Assembly: GCF_022678645.1 (NCBI RefSeq)
Contig: NZ_JALBWV010000014.1
Location: forward strand, 93,909-157,908
Direction: 5' to 3'
Length of the DNA: 64,000 nucleotides
From: Saccharopolyspora soli
Lineage (GTDB): Bacteria; Actinomycetota; Actinomycetes; Mycobacteriales; Pseudonocardiaceae
The position numbers and the translations under genes were made by a program. The notes below the pieces were generated by a model. The model saw nothing but the letters and a program-made list of their open reading frames with translations. It ran no database searches and was not told the origin of the DNA. Below are positions 25,315 through 33,715 of this stretch, piece after piece. How positions within the stretch are numbered: the first letter of the stretch is position 1; every line of letters starts with the position of its first letter.

Positions 25315-26069
25315 GGTGCGGCGACCAGTTCGGCGTCCTTCGCGGGCGTGGCGGGCGCGATCCGACCGGCGAAGAGGTCCGAGGGCAGCCCGGCGAGGTA
25401 GGCCAGGCCGGTTTCCAGGTTGATCACGTCCGCGTACTTGGCGTTCATGTCGAAGAGATTGATCGCGTGCGAGGCTTCGCCGCGGTCGAAGGTGCCTTCC
25501 TCGACGATGCTGACCCGCAGGTTGTTGGAGAACGCGTCGATGACGCTGGCCCGCACGCAGCCGCTGGTGGTGGTGCCGACCACCAGCAGCGAGTCGACGG
25601 CCAGTTCGGTGAGGTAGCTCATCAGCGCGGTGCCGAAGAACGCGCTGGGCTTGGTCTTGGCGATCAGCACGTCCTGCGGTTGCGGGGCGATCTCGGCGAC
25701 GATGGTGTTGCCGTCGACGTCGGGAACGTGGGAGTCCTCGCTGTTGCGGCTGTTGCGCCACAAGCCCCGGCCGAAGCCGTCCGGGCGGCGGTCGACCCCG
25801 GTGCTGTAGAAGATCGGCACGTTCTTCTCGCGAGCGCCCGCGAGCAGTTCCGCGATCGCCGCAACGCCCTGCCAGCCCTCCTCGCCGCAGCTGTTGTGCC
25901 AGTTCTTGATCGACTCCAGGATCGGCTGCGGCTCGTGCCCTACGAAGGCGTAGTTGACGTCGACGACCAGCACCGCGGGACGTTCGCCCATGCCCAGGTA
26001 GGTGCCGTAGCCGGACGCCGCGAAGACCTGGCGATCACGTTCGGTGAGGTATTCGTCCCAGATTTTCAT
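25311..26069 (-). CDS. Isochorismatase-family cysteine hydrolase (N-carbamoylsarcosine/maleamate amidase-like)
   Basis: 252 residues. The catalytic triad is intact: D37 in VLVVDVNYAF, K140 in TKPSAFFGT, and C171 in GTTTSGCVRASVIDAF. These flanks, with an N-terminal extension (KIWDEYLTERDRQVF), match N-carbamoylsarcosine amidohydrolase and maleamate amidohydrolase, which release ammonia from an amide or carbamoyl group. It leads an operon with an NMT1-type importer, so the imported compound is probably its substrate or a precursor. It is divergent from a GntR/UTRA regulator. Confidence 0.88.
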   Translation of the reverse strand: MKIWDEYLTERDRQVFAASGYGTYLGMGERPAVLVVDVNYAFVGHEPQPILESIKNWHNSCGEEGWQGVAAIAELLAGAREKNVPIFYSTGVDRRPDGFGRGLWRNSRNSEDSHVPDVDGNTIVAEIAPQPQDVLIAKTKPSAFFGTALMSYLTELAVDSLLVVGTTTSGCVRASVIDAFSNNLRVSIVEEGTFDRGEASHAINLFDMNAKYADVINLETGLAYLAGLPSDLFAGRIAPATPAKDAELVAAP

Positions 26070-26196
26070 CTGCGCGCTCCCTGTCGTTGCCCAGCGTTTT
26101 CCGGGGTTGGCAGCGAACGCTAAGTTCGGCTATTTGCGCTGGCTTCTCGCCGCCGTAACGCTGGCGCTACGCCACGAAACTCGCCCGTGTCGGCCC

Positions 26197-26220
26197 TGTG
26201 ACCAGCAAATATGTGACCAG
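26197..26220. promoter_or_regulatory. Direct repeat TGTGACCAG in the hydrolase/GntR spacer
   Basis: TGTGACCAG occurs at 26197-26205 and again at 26212-26220, a 15-base period, in the 193-base divergent spacer 26070-26262. It could be a binding site for the GntR protein encoded at 26263. A related CCTGGTATGGAG lies at the start codon. Weak evidence. Confidence 0.35.
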
Positions 26221-26262
26221 GTAAGCGAACAACTCCACCAATTCTGCTCGTATGCTCCTGGT

Positions 26263-27000
26263 ATGGAGATCAGCGCCTCGCGGCCCCGGCGGCGCCACAT
26301 CGCCCGACGAGCGCGGGATTTGCTGCGCGAGGATGTGAGTTCCGGCCGGTGGATTCCCGGTCCGCTGCCGTCGGAAGAGGCGTTGGCGTCGTCGCTGTCG
26401 GTGTCGCGCAACGTGGTTCGCGAGGCCTTGGCCATGCTCGTCGGCGAAGGGCTGTTGGACAGGGTTCCCGGCGCTGGCACGTTCGTCATCTCGCGCAAGG
26501 CGATTCACCGCTTCGACATGCTGCGCGCGTTGGGCGAGGACGCTGGCGAGGACACCGCGGTGCGACGGCGGACCATCACCTTGGAGACGGTTCCGGCCGC
26601 CGAGCAGGTGGCCGCGTCGCTAGGCGTGCGAGCCGGTGACCCGGTGCTGCTGCTGGAGCGCGTGACACTGGTGCGGGACACCCCGACGGCGCTGTGGACC
26701 ACCTATCTGCCGCACCACCTCGCCAAGCCGCTGCTGGACCGCGACCCGCCACCAGCGGAGAACGCCTACCAGATCATCGAATCGTTGGGGCTTGAGCTGG
26801 GTTCGTCGGAGGTGCAGACCGAGGCGGTGGCCGCCGACCCGGTGGTGGCCGAACTCCTGGAGGTCCCGACGGGCTGGCCCCTGTTGCTGCTGCGCCGAAC
26901 TCTGCGGCTGGTCGACGGTGTGGCGGTGGACGTGGGCACCGGTTACATGCGAGGCGACCAGGTCGTCCTGACCACCCACCTGTCCCGAGCTCGGAGCTGA
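26263..27000 (+). CDS. GntR-family regulator, HutC/UTRA type
   Basis: 245 residues from ATG at 26263. N-terminal winged helix: ARRARDLLREDVSSGRWIPGPLPSEEALASSLSVSRNVVREALAMLVGEGLLDRVPGAGTFV. The UTRA ligand domain follows (PAAEQVAASLGVRAGDPVLLLERVTLVRDTPTALWTTYLP). Such repressors sense the substrate of the operon they control. The divergent partner is the hydrolase/ABC/MFS operon. Confidence 0.92.
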   Translation: MEISASRPRRRHIARRARDLLREDVSSGRWIPGPLPSEEALASSLSVSRNVVREALAMLVGEGLLDRVPGAGTFVISRKAIHRFDMLRALGEDAGEDTAVRRRTITLETVPAAEQVAASLGVRAGDPVLLLERVTLVRDTPTALWTTYLPHHLAKPLLDRDPPPAENAYQIIESLGLELGSSEVQTEAVAADPVVAELLEVPTGWPLLLLRRTLRLVDGVAVDVGTGYMRGDQVVLTTHLSRARS

Positions 27001-27006
27001 GCACCC

Positions 27007-27054
27007 GGTCGTGAGTGCGAAAGCGGGCTCCAACCCGGCTACGCACTCACGACC
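27007..27054. repeat. Dispersed hairpin repeat, family B (terminator position)
   Basis: GGTCGTGAGTGCG (27007-27019) pairs perfectly with CGCACTCACGACC (27042-27054) around a short CCGGG-rich loop. It lies seven bases after the GntR stop, so it can serve as its terminator. Copy of the element at 17231-17278. Confidence 0.8.
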
Positions 27055-27068
27055 CCATTCAGGTGAGA

Positions 27069-27285
27069 GGTGAGGGGCACCTTTTGCGTGAATTGGTGTG
27101 CGTGGTGCTGAGTCTTGCGAGTGGTTCGTTGGGTCGGAACCGGCGTGTTCACCCACGAGCGGGTGCGGTGCGAGCCGCTTGGGGTCGTGAGTGGTTGTGG
27201 TCGCTCTGGCGACCGTTACCACTCACGACTCCGAGGCGAGCTCCAATCCGCGTGCCTTTTAAGTTGGGAAAAGGTGCCCCTCACC
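27069..27285. mobile_element. MITE-like element with 17-base terminal inverted repeats
   Basis: GGTGAGGGGCACCTTTT (27069-27085) and its exact complement AAAAGGTGCCCCTCACC (27269-27285) bound a 217-base segment with no convincing gene. Inside is a further perfect hairpin: GTCGTGAGTGGT (27184-27195) with ACCACTCACGAC (27218-27229), and GGTCGC/GCGACC within it. Arms related to the ends form the hairpin at 10112-10158. A short non-coding element with inverted ends fits a MITE or a nested REP-type repeat. No target-site duplication was identified. Confidence 0.5.
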
Positions 27286-27351
27286 TCGTTCCCATCGCCC
27301 CCTGTGGTGCCCGCGCGGGGTCGGTCGAAGGCGGTATTCGGTTGTTCGTTG

Positions 27352-27387
27352 TTTGTCTTATTTGTCTTGTTTGTCTTGTTTGTCTTT
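27352..27387. repeat. Four tandem copies of a 9-base TTTGTCTTG unit
   Basis: TTTGTCTTA, TTTGTCTTG, TTTGTCTTG, TTTGTCTTT follow each other without gap at 27352, 27361, 27370 and 27379. The strand is almost pure T/G/C with no A, and far below local GC. It lies about 140 bases upstream of the ABC-2 ATPase gene. It may be a slippage-prone regulatory tract. Confidence 0.85.
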
Positions 27388-27524
27388 TTAGGTGGTAATG
27401 TTCTGGTGCTTTTCGATGATCCCGACGGCGAACTGGTCGTCGGGTAAGTCGCTGATTTCCTCGTCAACGCGGTCGCCAGCCAGCCGACCAAGCAGCATCG
27501 ACCACTGCAGAACGGATCGCAGAC

Positions 27525-28310
27525 ATGAGCTCGGCAACCGCGGCCAGCCAGCAGGTGGCCTTCCAATTGGCGGCGCTGACCAAGAGGTTCTCCGGCAACA
27601 TCGCCGCTGATCAGGTCAGCCTCGACGTGCCGCCGGGCTCGCTGACCGGACTGGTCGGCCCGAACGGTGCGGGCAAGAGCACCTCGCTGGCGATGGCGGT
27701 CGGGTTGCTGCGCCCCGACTCCGGAACCGCCCTGGTGCACGGTGTCGACGTGTGGCGGGATCCGATGCGTGCGAAGGCGATGCTCGGTGTGCTGCCCGAC
27801 GGCCTAGCGCTGCCGGAGCGGCTGACCGGCGCGGAGTTGCTGCGGCACTGGGGCGCGCTGCGGCGAATGCCCAGGGCCGAGGTCCGGGAACGGGCGCTGG
27901 AGTTGATGGAGGTCCTCGAACTCGACGGTGCCGAACGCGAGGGACGGCTGGTCATCGAGTACTCGACGGGGATGCGGAAGAAGATCGGCCTCGCGACCGC
28001 GCTGCTGCACTCGCCACGAGTGCTGGTGCTGGACGAGCCGTTCGAGGCGGTGGACCCGATTTCGGCCCGAGTGCTGCGCCGGATCCTGCGGCGGTTCGTC
28101 GACGCTGGCGGCTCGGTCGTCATCTCCTCGCACGTGATGGCCACCGTGGAAAACCTCTGCGACCGCGTCGCGATCATCGCCTCGGGCCAGGTGTTGGTGG
28201 CCGGGCCGCTGGACGAGGTGCGGGCTGGCACCACCCTCGAAGACGTCTTCGTGCGCTTGGTCGGCGAGCCTGCGCAACGGGAGCAGGAGCTGACGTGGTT
28301 GGGGAACTGA
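27525..28310 (+). CDS. ABC-2-type exporter, ATPase subunit
   Basis: 261 residues from ATG at 27525. Walker A GPNGAGKS, signature YSTGMRKK (a degenerate LSGGQ typical of this subgroup), Walker B VLVLDEPFEAVDP, and switch His in SSHVMATVE. Sequence around KAMLGVLPDGLALPERLTGAELL matches exporter ATPases of the CcmA/YhcH class. It works with the permease that overlaps its 3' end by 16 bases. Cargo unknown. Confidence 0.93.
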   Translation: MSSATAASQQVAFQLAALTKRFSGNIAADQVSLDVPPGSLTGLVGPNGAGKSTSLAMAVGLLRPDSGTALVHGVDVWRDPMRAKAMLGVLPDGLALPERLTGAELLRHWGALRRMPRAEVRERALELMEVLELDGAEREGRLVIEYSTGMRKKIGLATALLHSPRVLVLDEPFEAVDPISARVLRRILRRFVDAGGSVVISSHVMATVENLCDRVAIIASGQVLVAGPLDEVRAGTTLEDVFVRLVGEPAQREQELTWLGN

Positions 28311-29971
28311 TCCGGCTGCGGTTCGCCGTGCAACGGCACACGCTGCCGTGGAAGCGCCGCCTCGGCGGAGCGCTGGGCGTCCTCGCGGCGGCGGCGACCT
28401 GGGCGGCCGTCGCGATCTCCTCGGCCGGAGCGCGTTCGGACGTCATCACCTTCGTACTGCTGATCTGGCTGGTGGGATGGCTGGTCGGGCCGATCCTCAC
28501 CTCCGGGGCGAGCGTGTTGCGACCGGAGTACTTCAGCCTGCTGCCGCTGCCGCCGCGTCGGCTCGGATTAGGTCTGCTGGCTTCAGTTTTCGTCGGTGTC
28601 GGTGGTGTGGTGACCGCTCTCGCGCTGACCGCGATCATCGGCCACGCGCTCCTGGCCGCCGCGTTGCTGGCCGTGGTGGTGGCGGTCGTCGTGACCGCGC
28701 TCTACTTGGTTCTGGTCATCTCGCTGTCGCGGATCGCCTACGCGCTGCTCGGGGCGGCGATGCGCACCCGGCTGGGCGTGGAGATCGCCGCCATCCAATA
28801 CGGGCTGCTGCTGTCGAGCCTGTTCGCCGGTTGGCTGATCATCTGGCCAGTGCTCTCCTCGATGCCGGGATTCCTGCGCGACGGCTTCGGTTCCGCCCCG
28901 GCTGGTGCGGTGCTCGGCTGGACACCGGCTGGCTGGCCGATCCGGGCGGTGGATGCGGCGGCGAACGGCGATTTCGGCGCGTCTGCCGCCTGGCTCGCGC
29001 TGCTGGCCTGCGCCGCGCTTCTGTCGGTGCTGGTCGCGACGGCGCTGCTGAGACCGTTCGTCGGCAATCGAACCATCGCGCGCAGGCGACGGCCCATTGG
29101 CAGCCGGGTCTTCGAACGCCGCGGTCTGCTACCGGAAAGCGCCTTCGGCGCGGTCGTCGGCAAGGAACTGCGCACCTGGCTGCGGGACCCGTGGCGCAGC
29201 CTCGAACTACGCGCATCGCTGTGGTTCGGGATCTTCCTCGCCGTTTACTCGACGATCGGGGGACTGCCGCAGCTCAGCTGGCTCGGTGGCGTGGCGGTCG
29301 CGTTGATCTCCGCGATCAGCGCCGCGAACCTCTACGGCCAGGACGGCACGGCGCTGTGGCAGCTCGTGGTCACCGATGGCCAGGACGTGATCCGGGCCGA
29401 TGTGCGCGGCCGACAGGTCGGCGTCGTCGTCGCCTACGGTCTGCCCGCGGTCGTGCTCGCGGCGGCGTTGATGGCGATCAGCGGCAGTTTCGAGTTCGCC
29501 GTGCCGGTGGCGACGCTCATCATCGTGCTGCTCGGCGTCGGCAGCGGACTTTCGGCGCTGCTGTCGGTGATCGCGGTGACGCCGGGCGTCGATCCGCACC
29601 GAAGGGTGAATCCCAGCGATGCGGGGGAGAACCAGTTGGTCGGCCAGTTGGGGCTGTACGCCGCGGCAGTGCTCAGCGCGCCCGCTGCGACCGTCGCGAT
29701 CATCCTCATGGTCGCCCCGAACATCCTGCCGCCGTGGGCTCCGCTGGCCGCGCCGGTCCTGGCGCTGGTCAACGCTGCGGTGGTGGCCTTCGCGCTAGGC
29801 GATGTCGCGGCCAGGCGACTGCGCGTCCGCCTACCCGAGACCTTCGCCCGACTGCGCTACCCAGGAGTCCCGTTCGTCGGCGAAGAAGGCGGCGGACTCC
29901 TCGGATCGCTGGAGCGGGCGGCCGAAAAAGAGGCCATCGCCGCAACCCGAACCCGCGAGACCAAGAACTGA
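28295..29971 (+). CDS. ABC-2-type exporter, large membrane subunit
   Basis: 558 residues from GTG at 28295 (AGGAG upstream, overlapping the ATPase gene). About twelve hydrophobic segments in two halves, with cytosolic links such as LLRPFVGNRTIARRRRPIGSRVFERRGLLPESAFGAVVGKELRTWLRDPWRS; the KELRTWLRDP stretch is typical of ABC-2 permeases. The double-length form probably acts as a fused pair. A few residues at the C terminus (EKEAIAATRTRETKN) are hydrophilic. Confidence 0.88.
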   Translation: MVGELIRLRFAVQRHTLPWKRRLGGALGVLAAAATWAAVAISSAGARSDVITFVLLIWLVGWLVGPILTSGASVLRPEYFSLLPLPPRRLGLGLLASVFVGVGGVVTALALTAIIGHALLAAALLAVVVAVVVTALYLVLVISLSRIAYALLGAAMRTRLGVEIAAIQYGLLLSSLFAGWLIIWPVLSSMPGFLRDGFGSAPAGAVLGWTPAGWPIRAVDAAANGDFGASAAWLALLACAALLSVLVATALLRPFVGNRTIARRRRPIGSRVFERRGLLPESAFGAVVGKELRTWLRDPWRSLELRASLWFGIFLAVYSTIGGLPQLSWLGGVAVALISAISAANLYGQDGTALWQLVVTDGQDVIRADVRGRQVGVVVAYGLPAVVLAAALMAISGSFEFAVPVATLIIVLLGVGSGLSALLSVIAVTPGVDPHRRVNPSDAGENQLVGQLGLYAAAVLSAPAATVAIILMVAPNILPPWAPLAAPVLALVNAAVVAFALGDVAARRLRVRLPETFARLRYPGVPFVGEEGGGLLGSLERAAEKEAIAATRTRETKN

Positions 29972-29997
29972 AAGTCGAATGTGCACAATTGCCACAC

Positions 29998-30393
29998 GTG
30001 GTTTCGCGTTGGGATGTCGATGAGTTGAGGGCGCGTATGAGGACAAGCTACGAACTCGGCGAGACGGTAGCCGAGCGGCAGCTGGATGCCGTCGCCGAAG
30101 ACGGAAGACGCGCGCCGGTTGTGGTGAAGATCGGCAAGCCGCTACCAGACCCGTTGCCCGGTGGGGATTGGTACTGCCCCCGGCAGATTCTGGGGCTGGG
30201 TGACGAGACCGTGGAGGCGACCTTCGGTGTTGATTCCCTGCAGGCGTTCTTGCTGTGCGTGTACACCTTGCGGCTGAAGCTGTCGCAGCGCGCGCAGGAC
30301 GCATCGGTCCAGCTGGATTGGTTGGGACTGCCGGACCTCGGCCTGAAAGTCGACCCGGAAGTGCAGAAGGTCCTCCCCCCGACCGCGAGCTGA
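29998..30393 (+). CDS. Conserved hypothetical protein, DUF6968-like
   Basis: 131 residues from GTG at 29998; an ATG at 30037 is the other candidate. It contains VVVKIGKPLPDPLPGGDWYCP and GVDSLQAFLLCVYTLRLKL. These resemble the small actinobacterial DUF6968 proteins (a conserved CP and a helix ending in LRLKL), recalled from memory rather than searched. No signal, membrane segment or catalytic motif. It directly follows the ABC-2 permease but may be independent. Confidence 0.65.
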   Translation: MVSRWDVDELRARMRTSYELGETVAERQLDAVAEDGRRAPVVVKIGKPLPDPLPGGDWYCPRQILGLGDETVEATFGVDSLQAFLLCVYTLRLKLSQRAQDASVQLDWLGLPDLGLKVDPEVQKVLPPTAS

Positions 30394-30400
30394 TCCAGCC

Positions 30401-30736
30401 TCACGAAATCTTCGGCGGCACCTCAAGACTGACCAGCACTCCGTTGGTGCACCGCCACGGGCCGCCATCTTCTGGAGGCGGCTCAGACCGCAAGGATTTC
30501 GGTGCGCGCAAGACGCTGCTGAGAACGGCGGTGCCCTCGACCACCCGCCAACGGCGGCCGAACAGCCGACATTCCCACGACACCAGCCAGACCTCGTTGA
30601 TCCGCCCACCGCTTGGTGGGCCTTTCGGAAACCGGCGGCTGTGGTGGTTTTCGTAGAGCACCCCGGCGAGCGTGATGTCTGCTGGCAGCGGTCTCGGAGC
30701 CCGCACGGCCACCGAGACGCCGCCGACTCTGGCCAC
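30401..30736 (-). CDS. Hypothetical protein, 111 residues
   Basis: Reverse-strand frame from GTG at 30736 with GAGGAA about 13 bases upstream. Third codon positions are mostly G or C, which supports coding. The C-terminal part is hydrophilic (SEPPPEDGGPWRC) and the centre is rich in Trp and Arg (INEVWLVSWECRLFGRRWRVVEG). No family is recognised. It is convergent with the DUF6968-like gene and follows the MarR gene on the same strand. Could be a chance frame. Confidence 0.45.
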   Translation of the reverse strand: MARVGGVSVAVRAPRPLPADITLAGVLYENHHSRRFPKGPPSGGRINEVWLVSWECRLFGRRWRVVEGTAVLSSVLRAPKSLRSEPPPEDGGPWRCTNGVLVSLEVPPKIS

Positions 30737-30772
30737 GGCGGGGACGGTTTCCTCATTCCAGCCGCTCCGCGG

Positions 30773-31276
30773 TCATTGGGGGTTTTGGGTGTTGAGTTGG
30801 GACTCCATGGTTTCGGCGAGACGGGTCAGGGCGTCGATCACGTTCTTCCGGTTCCTTCCGAGATCCCTCAGGAGTTTCCCGTGGGCTTCGAGCTCGCGCG
30901 GGAACAGGTCATCGATGATGTTCTCGCCGGTGGGGGTCATGCTGATCAGCGCAGCTCGTCGGTCCGCCGGGTTGACCTCGCGGGTGATCAGACCTCGTTT
31001 TTCCAACTTTGCCAACGTTTTGCTGACTCCGGCTCGGGACATGCCGAGCCGGGTGGCGAGGCGACCGGCGGTCACCGGGGCGTCCGCGTGCCGGAGCGGG
31101 ACGAGCAGTTCCACCTCGGCCGTGGTCAACGCAGCACCGTCGTAGATCTCCTCGACCGCTCGATCGAGCAGTCCGGTGATGCGCTTGACCAGCGCCACCA
31201 CCTCCATCGGCGACGTGTCGAGACCTGGGTTGTGCTTACCCCAGAGCTCCTGGGTGCGTGCCTGGAGGGGAAGCAT
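30773..31276 (-). CDS. MarR-family transcriptional regulator
   Basis: 167 residues from ATG at 31276 (GTG at 31282 also possible). Winged helix: LTTAEVELLVPLRHADAPVTAGRLATRLGMSRAGVSKTLAKLEKRGLITREVNPADRRAALISMTPTG. The DRR motif of the wing is present. It is divergent from the thioredoxin-reductase-like gene, suggesting control of that flavoprotein. The spacer holds several GTAACC/GGTTAC-like half-sites (31285-31340). Confidence 0.92.
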   Translation of the reverse strand: MLPLQARTQELWGKHNPGLDTSPMEVVALVKRITGLLDRAVEEIYDGAALTTAEVELLVPLRHADAPVTAGRLATRLGMSRAGVSKTLAKLEKRGLITREVNPADRRAALISMTPTGENIIDDLFPRELEAHGKLLRDLGRNRKNVIDALTRLAETMESQLNTQNPQ

Positions 31277-31284
31277 GGTCACCT

Positions 31285-31340
31285 CTTTTGTTAACCAGCG
31301 AACTACCTGCTACCTTTTTATCGTAACCTGCGGTTCCGAG
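31285..31340. promoter_or_regulatory. AT-rich divergent promoter with TAACC half-sites
   Basis: GTTAACC near 31290 and GTAACC near 31325 flank TACCTGCTACCTTTTTA. The stretch is much richer in A/T than its surroundings and separates MarR from the flavoprotein gene. Plausible MarR operator and promoters; the exact site is unclear. Confidence 0.4.
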
Positions 31341-31455
31341 GTGGGGCAGCGTGGATCGCTGCCGGTCCGCCAGTTGCGCGACCGCGTTCATTCCCGGCAC
31401 GACAACGGACGTCGTTGGCCTGCCCGGCGCAGCCACGAATGTGGAGGAGATTGCG

Positions 31456-32397
31456 GTGGAGTACGACGTGGTCGTGGTCGGAGGCGGCGCGGCAGGGCTG
31501 AGCGCGGCGATGATGCTGGCCCGGTCCCGCCGCCGGGTGGTGGTGATCGACGCTGGTGAACCGCGAAACGCTCCCTCGGCGCATCTGCACGGATTCCTGT
31601 CCCGCGACGGCATGCACCCCGCGGATCTGTTGGCGGCGGGCTGGGACGAGGTGCTCGGGTACGGCGGCGAGGTGATCAAGGATCGAGCGCAGGGCATCGA
31701 GCGGGTTGACGAGCACGGCTTCCTCGTGCGGCGCTACGGCGGACCGGAACTGGCCACCCGCGCGGTGCTGGTGGCCACCGGTCTGCACGACGACTTGCCG
31801 GAAATCCCCGGCCTGCGCGAGCGATGGGGCGCCGACGTGCTGCACTGCCCGTACTGCCACGGGTACGAAGTGCGCGACGCGCCGATCGGCGTGCTGGGCG
31901 GGGACAATCGGCCGTTCACGCTGCACCAGGCGTCGCTCGTGCGGCAGTGGTCCGCCGACGTGGTGTTCTTCCCGAACCGGATCGTCCTGGACGCCGAGGA
32001 GCGTGAACGGCTGGTCGCCCGAGGCATCCGGATCGTTGCCGGGGAGGTCGTCCGGCTGGCGGGACGGGACGGGGAGCTGCGCGTGGCACTCGCAGACGGC
32101 CAGGAGGTGGCGAGGTCGGCGGTGTTCGTCGGGCCGCGCTTCGTGCCGCGGGACGAATTGCTCACCGGCCTGGGCTGCGAGGTCGGCGAGAACGGTTGGG
32201 TGGTCGTCGATCCCGCGGGCCGCACCAGCGTGCCGGGGGCCTGGGCGGCGGGCAACGTGGTGGCCGAGGCCGCCCAGCTGATCGGTGCGGCCAGCGCGGG
32301 ATCGGTCGCCGCTATCGCGATCAACCACTACCTGCTGGCGCAGGACGTCGACCGGGCGGTAGCGGAGCACCGCCGAGCCGCACCTAGCGAGCCGTGA
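31456..32397 (+). CDS. Thioredoxin-reductase-like FAD/NAD(P) oxidoreductase
   Basis: 313 residues from GTG at 31456, with GAGGAG seven bases upstream. N-terminal FAD loop EYDVVVVGGGAAGLSAAMMLARS; redox pair CPYCHGYEVRDAPIGVLGG; C-terminal FAD segment GAWAAGNVV. The CPYCHGYE variant is that of actinobacterial TrxR-like proteins that often act without a partner thioredoxin. In the NAD domain, GGDNRPFTLHQA replaces the usual GxGxxA loop, so cofactor preference is uncertain. It is divergent from MarR, and its end overlaps the aminotransferase by 14 bases. Confidence 0.9.
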   Translation: MEYDVVVVGGGAAGLSAAMMLARSRRRVVVIDAGEPRNAPSAHLHGFLSRDGMHPADLLAAGWDEVLGYGGEVIKDRAQGIERVDEHGFLVRRYGGPELATRAVLVATGLHDDLPEIPGLRERWGADVLHCPYCHGYEVRDAPIGVLGGDNRPFTLHQASLVRQWSADVVFFPNRIVLDAEERERLVARGIRIVAGEVVRLAGRDGELRVALADGQEVARSAVFVGPRFVPRDELLTGLGCEVGENGWVVVDPAGRTSVPGAWAAGNVVAEAAQLIGAASAGSVAAIAINHYLLAQDVDRAVAEHRRAAPSEP

Positions 32398-33649
32398 GCT
32401 TTTCCGCCGCCGCGAGGAGAACGCAGGTGGCCAGCGCGCGGGTGGCGGCGGTGAGCTCGTCGATCGGCGGGAAGCTCGGCGAGATCCGGATCGTGCGATC
32501 GGCCGGGTCGTTGCCGTACGGGTGCGTGGCGCCAGCGGGCGTCAACGCGACCCCGGCGTCCTTCGCCAGCGCCACCACGCGGGAGGCGCACCCGTCGAGC
32601 ACGTCGAGACTGATGAAGTACCCGCCGTCCGGTCGAGTCCAGGACCCGACACCGGAATCGCCCAGCCGCTCGGTGAGGATCTCGTGCACCGCGTCGAACT
32701 TCGGCCGCAGGATCGCCGCGTGCTCGTCCATGTGCGCCCGCACCGCATCCGCGTCGGGCAGGAACCGGGCGTGCCGGAGTTCGTTGACCTTGTCCGGACC
32801 GATCGTGCGCTTCTGCAAGTGGGCGAGCAGCCACTCGACGTTCGCGGGTGATCCGCCGAAGAACGACACTCCACTGCCCGCGAGCGTGATCTTCGAGGTG
32901 GAGGCGAACAGCAGTGGCCGGTCGGGGCTGCCCGCCTCGGTGGCCAGCGCCAGCACGTCCGCGATCTCCGCCCGCGTCTCGCCGTGGTGGTGCAAACCGT
33001 AGGCGTTGTCCCAGAACAGCCGGAAATCGGGCGCCGCCGTCGGCATCGAAGCCAGCCCGCGCACCACTTCGTCGGAATAGCTGATCCCGGTGGGGTTGCT
33101 GTACTTCGGCACGCACCACATGCCCTTGATCCGGGCGTCACCAGCGGCGAGTTCCCGCACGGTCGCCAGATCCGGGCCGTCGTCGTTGAGCGGCACCGGG
33201 ATCATCTCGATGCCGAACCGTTCGCAGATCCCGAAATGCCGGTCGTAGCCGGGCACCGGGCACAGGAACGCGACCGATGGCGCGTCCACCCAGCGGGGGC
33301 CGTCGGTGGTGCCGTTCAGCAGCGCGTTGACCACGCAGTCGTGCATGACCGCGAGGCTGGAGTTGCCGCCGGTGATCAGCTGGTCGGCCGGAACACCGAG
33401 CAGCGGCCCCCAGATGGCCCGCAGTTCCGGCAGTCCCTGCAGCCCGCCGTAGTTGCGCGCGTCGGTGCCATCCGCCGTGCGGAACCCGTCCTCGCCGGGC
33501 AGCCCCAGCAGCGGATTGGCCAGGTCGAGCTGCGCGGCGGACGGTTTTCCCCTGGTGAGGTCGAGCGAAAGTCCCTCGTCGAGCAGTCGCTTGTAATCGG
33601 CGCGGTACTGCTCCAGACGAGCGCTCAGGTCTTCGGTACCAAGTGCCAT
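32384..33649 (-). CDS. AspT-type (subgroup Ic) PLP-dependent aminotransferase
   Basis: 421 residues from ATG at 33649, with GAAGG eight bases upstream. Diagnostic features of the AspT group (Pfam PF12897): NYGGLQGLPELRAIWGPLLG, GGNSSLAVMHD, CPVPGYDRHF, WDNAYGLHHH, the PLP Lys in STSKITLAGSG, and IRISPSFP. These enzymes act as aspartate aminotransferases in Corynebacterium and relatives. Cytosolic. It is convergent with the flavoprotein gene and lies 66 bases downstream of kdpD on the same strand. Confidence 0.92.
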   Translation of the reverse strand: MALGTEDLSARLEQYRADYKRLLDEGLSLDLTRGKPSAAQLDLANPLLGLPGEDGFRTADGTDARNYGGLQGLPELRAIWGPLLGVPADQLITGGNSSLAVMHDCVVNALLNGTTDGPRWVDAPSVAFLCPVPGYDRHFGICERFGIEMIPVPLNDDGPDLATVRELAAGDARIKGMWCVPKYSNPTGISYSDEVVRGLASMPTAAPDFRLFWDNAYGLHHHGETRAEIADVLALATEAGSPDRPLLFASTSKITLAGSGVSFFGGSPANVEWLLAHLQKRTIGPDKVNELRHARFLPDADAVRAHMDEHAAILRPKFDAVHEILTERLGDSGVGSWTRPDGGYFISLDVLDGCASRVVALAKDAGVALTPAGATHPYGNDPADRTIRISPSFPPIDELTAATRALATCVLLAAAEKLTAR

Positions 33650-33715
33650 CCGGCTCACCTTCCTCGGGGCGACACGACGAGCTTGTCACCGCGTCCAACT
33701 CGACCGACGCGCGGG

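Noticed and set aside
27352..27387. CRISPR-like or VNTR coding repeat
   Set aside because: Nine-base units without spacers are not a CRISPR, and no frame through them encodes a recognisable protein.
31351..31455. Upstream extension of the thioredoxin-reductase-like protein
   Set aside because: The extra residues have no family match, and a ribosome site precedes the GTG at 31456, directly before the FAD-binding strand.
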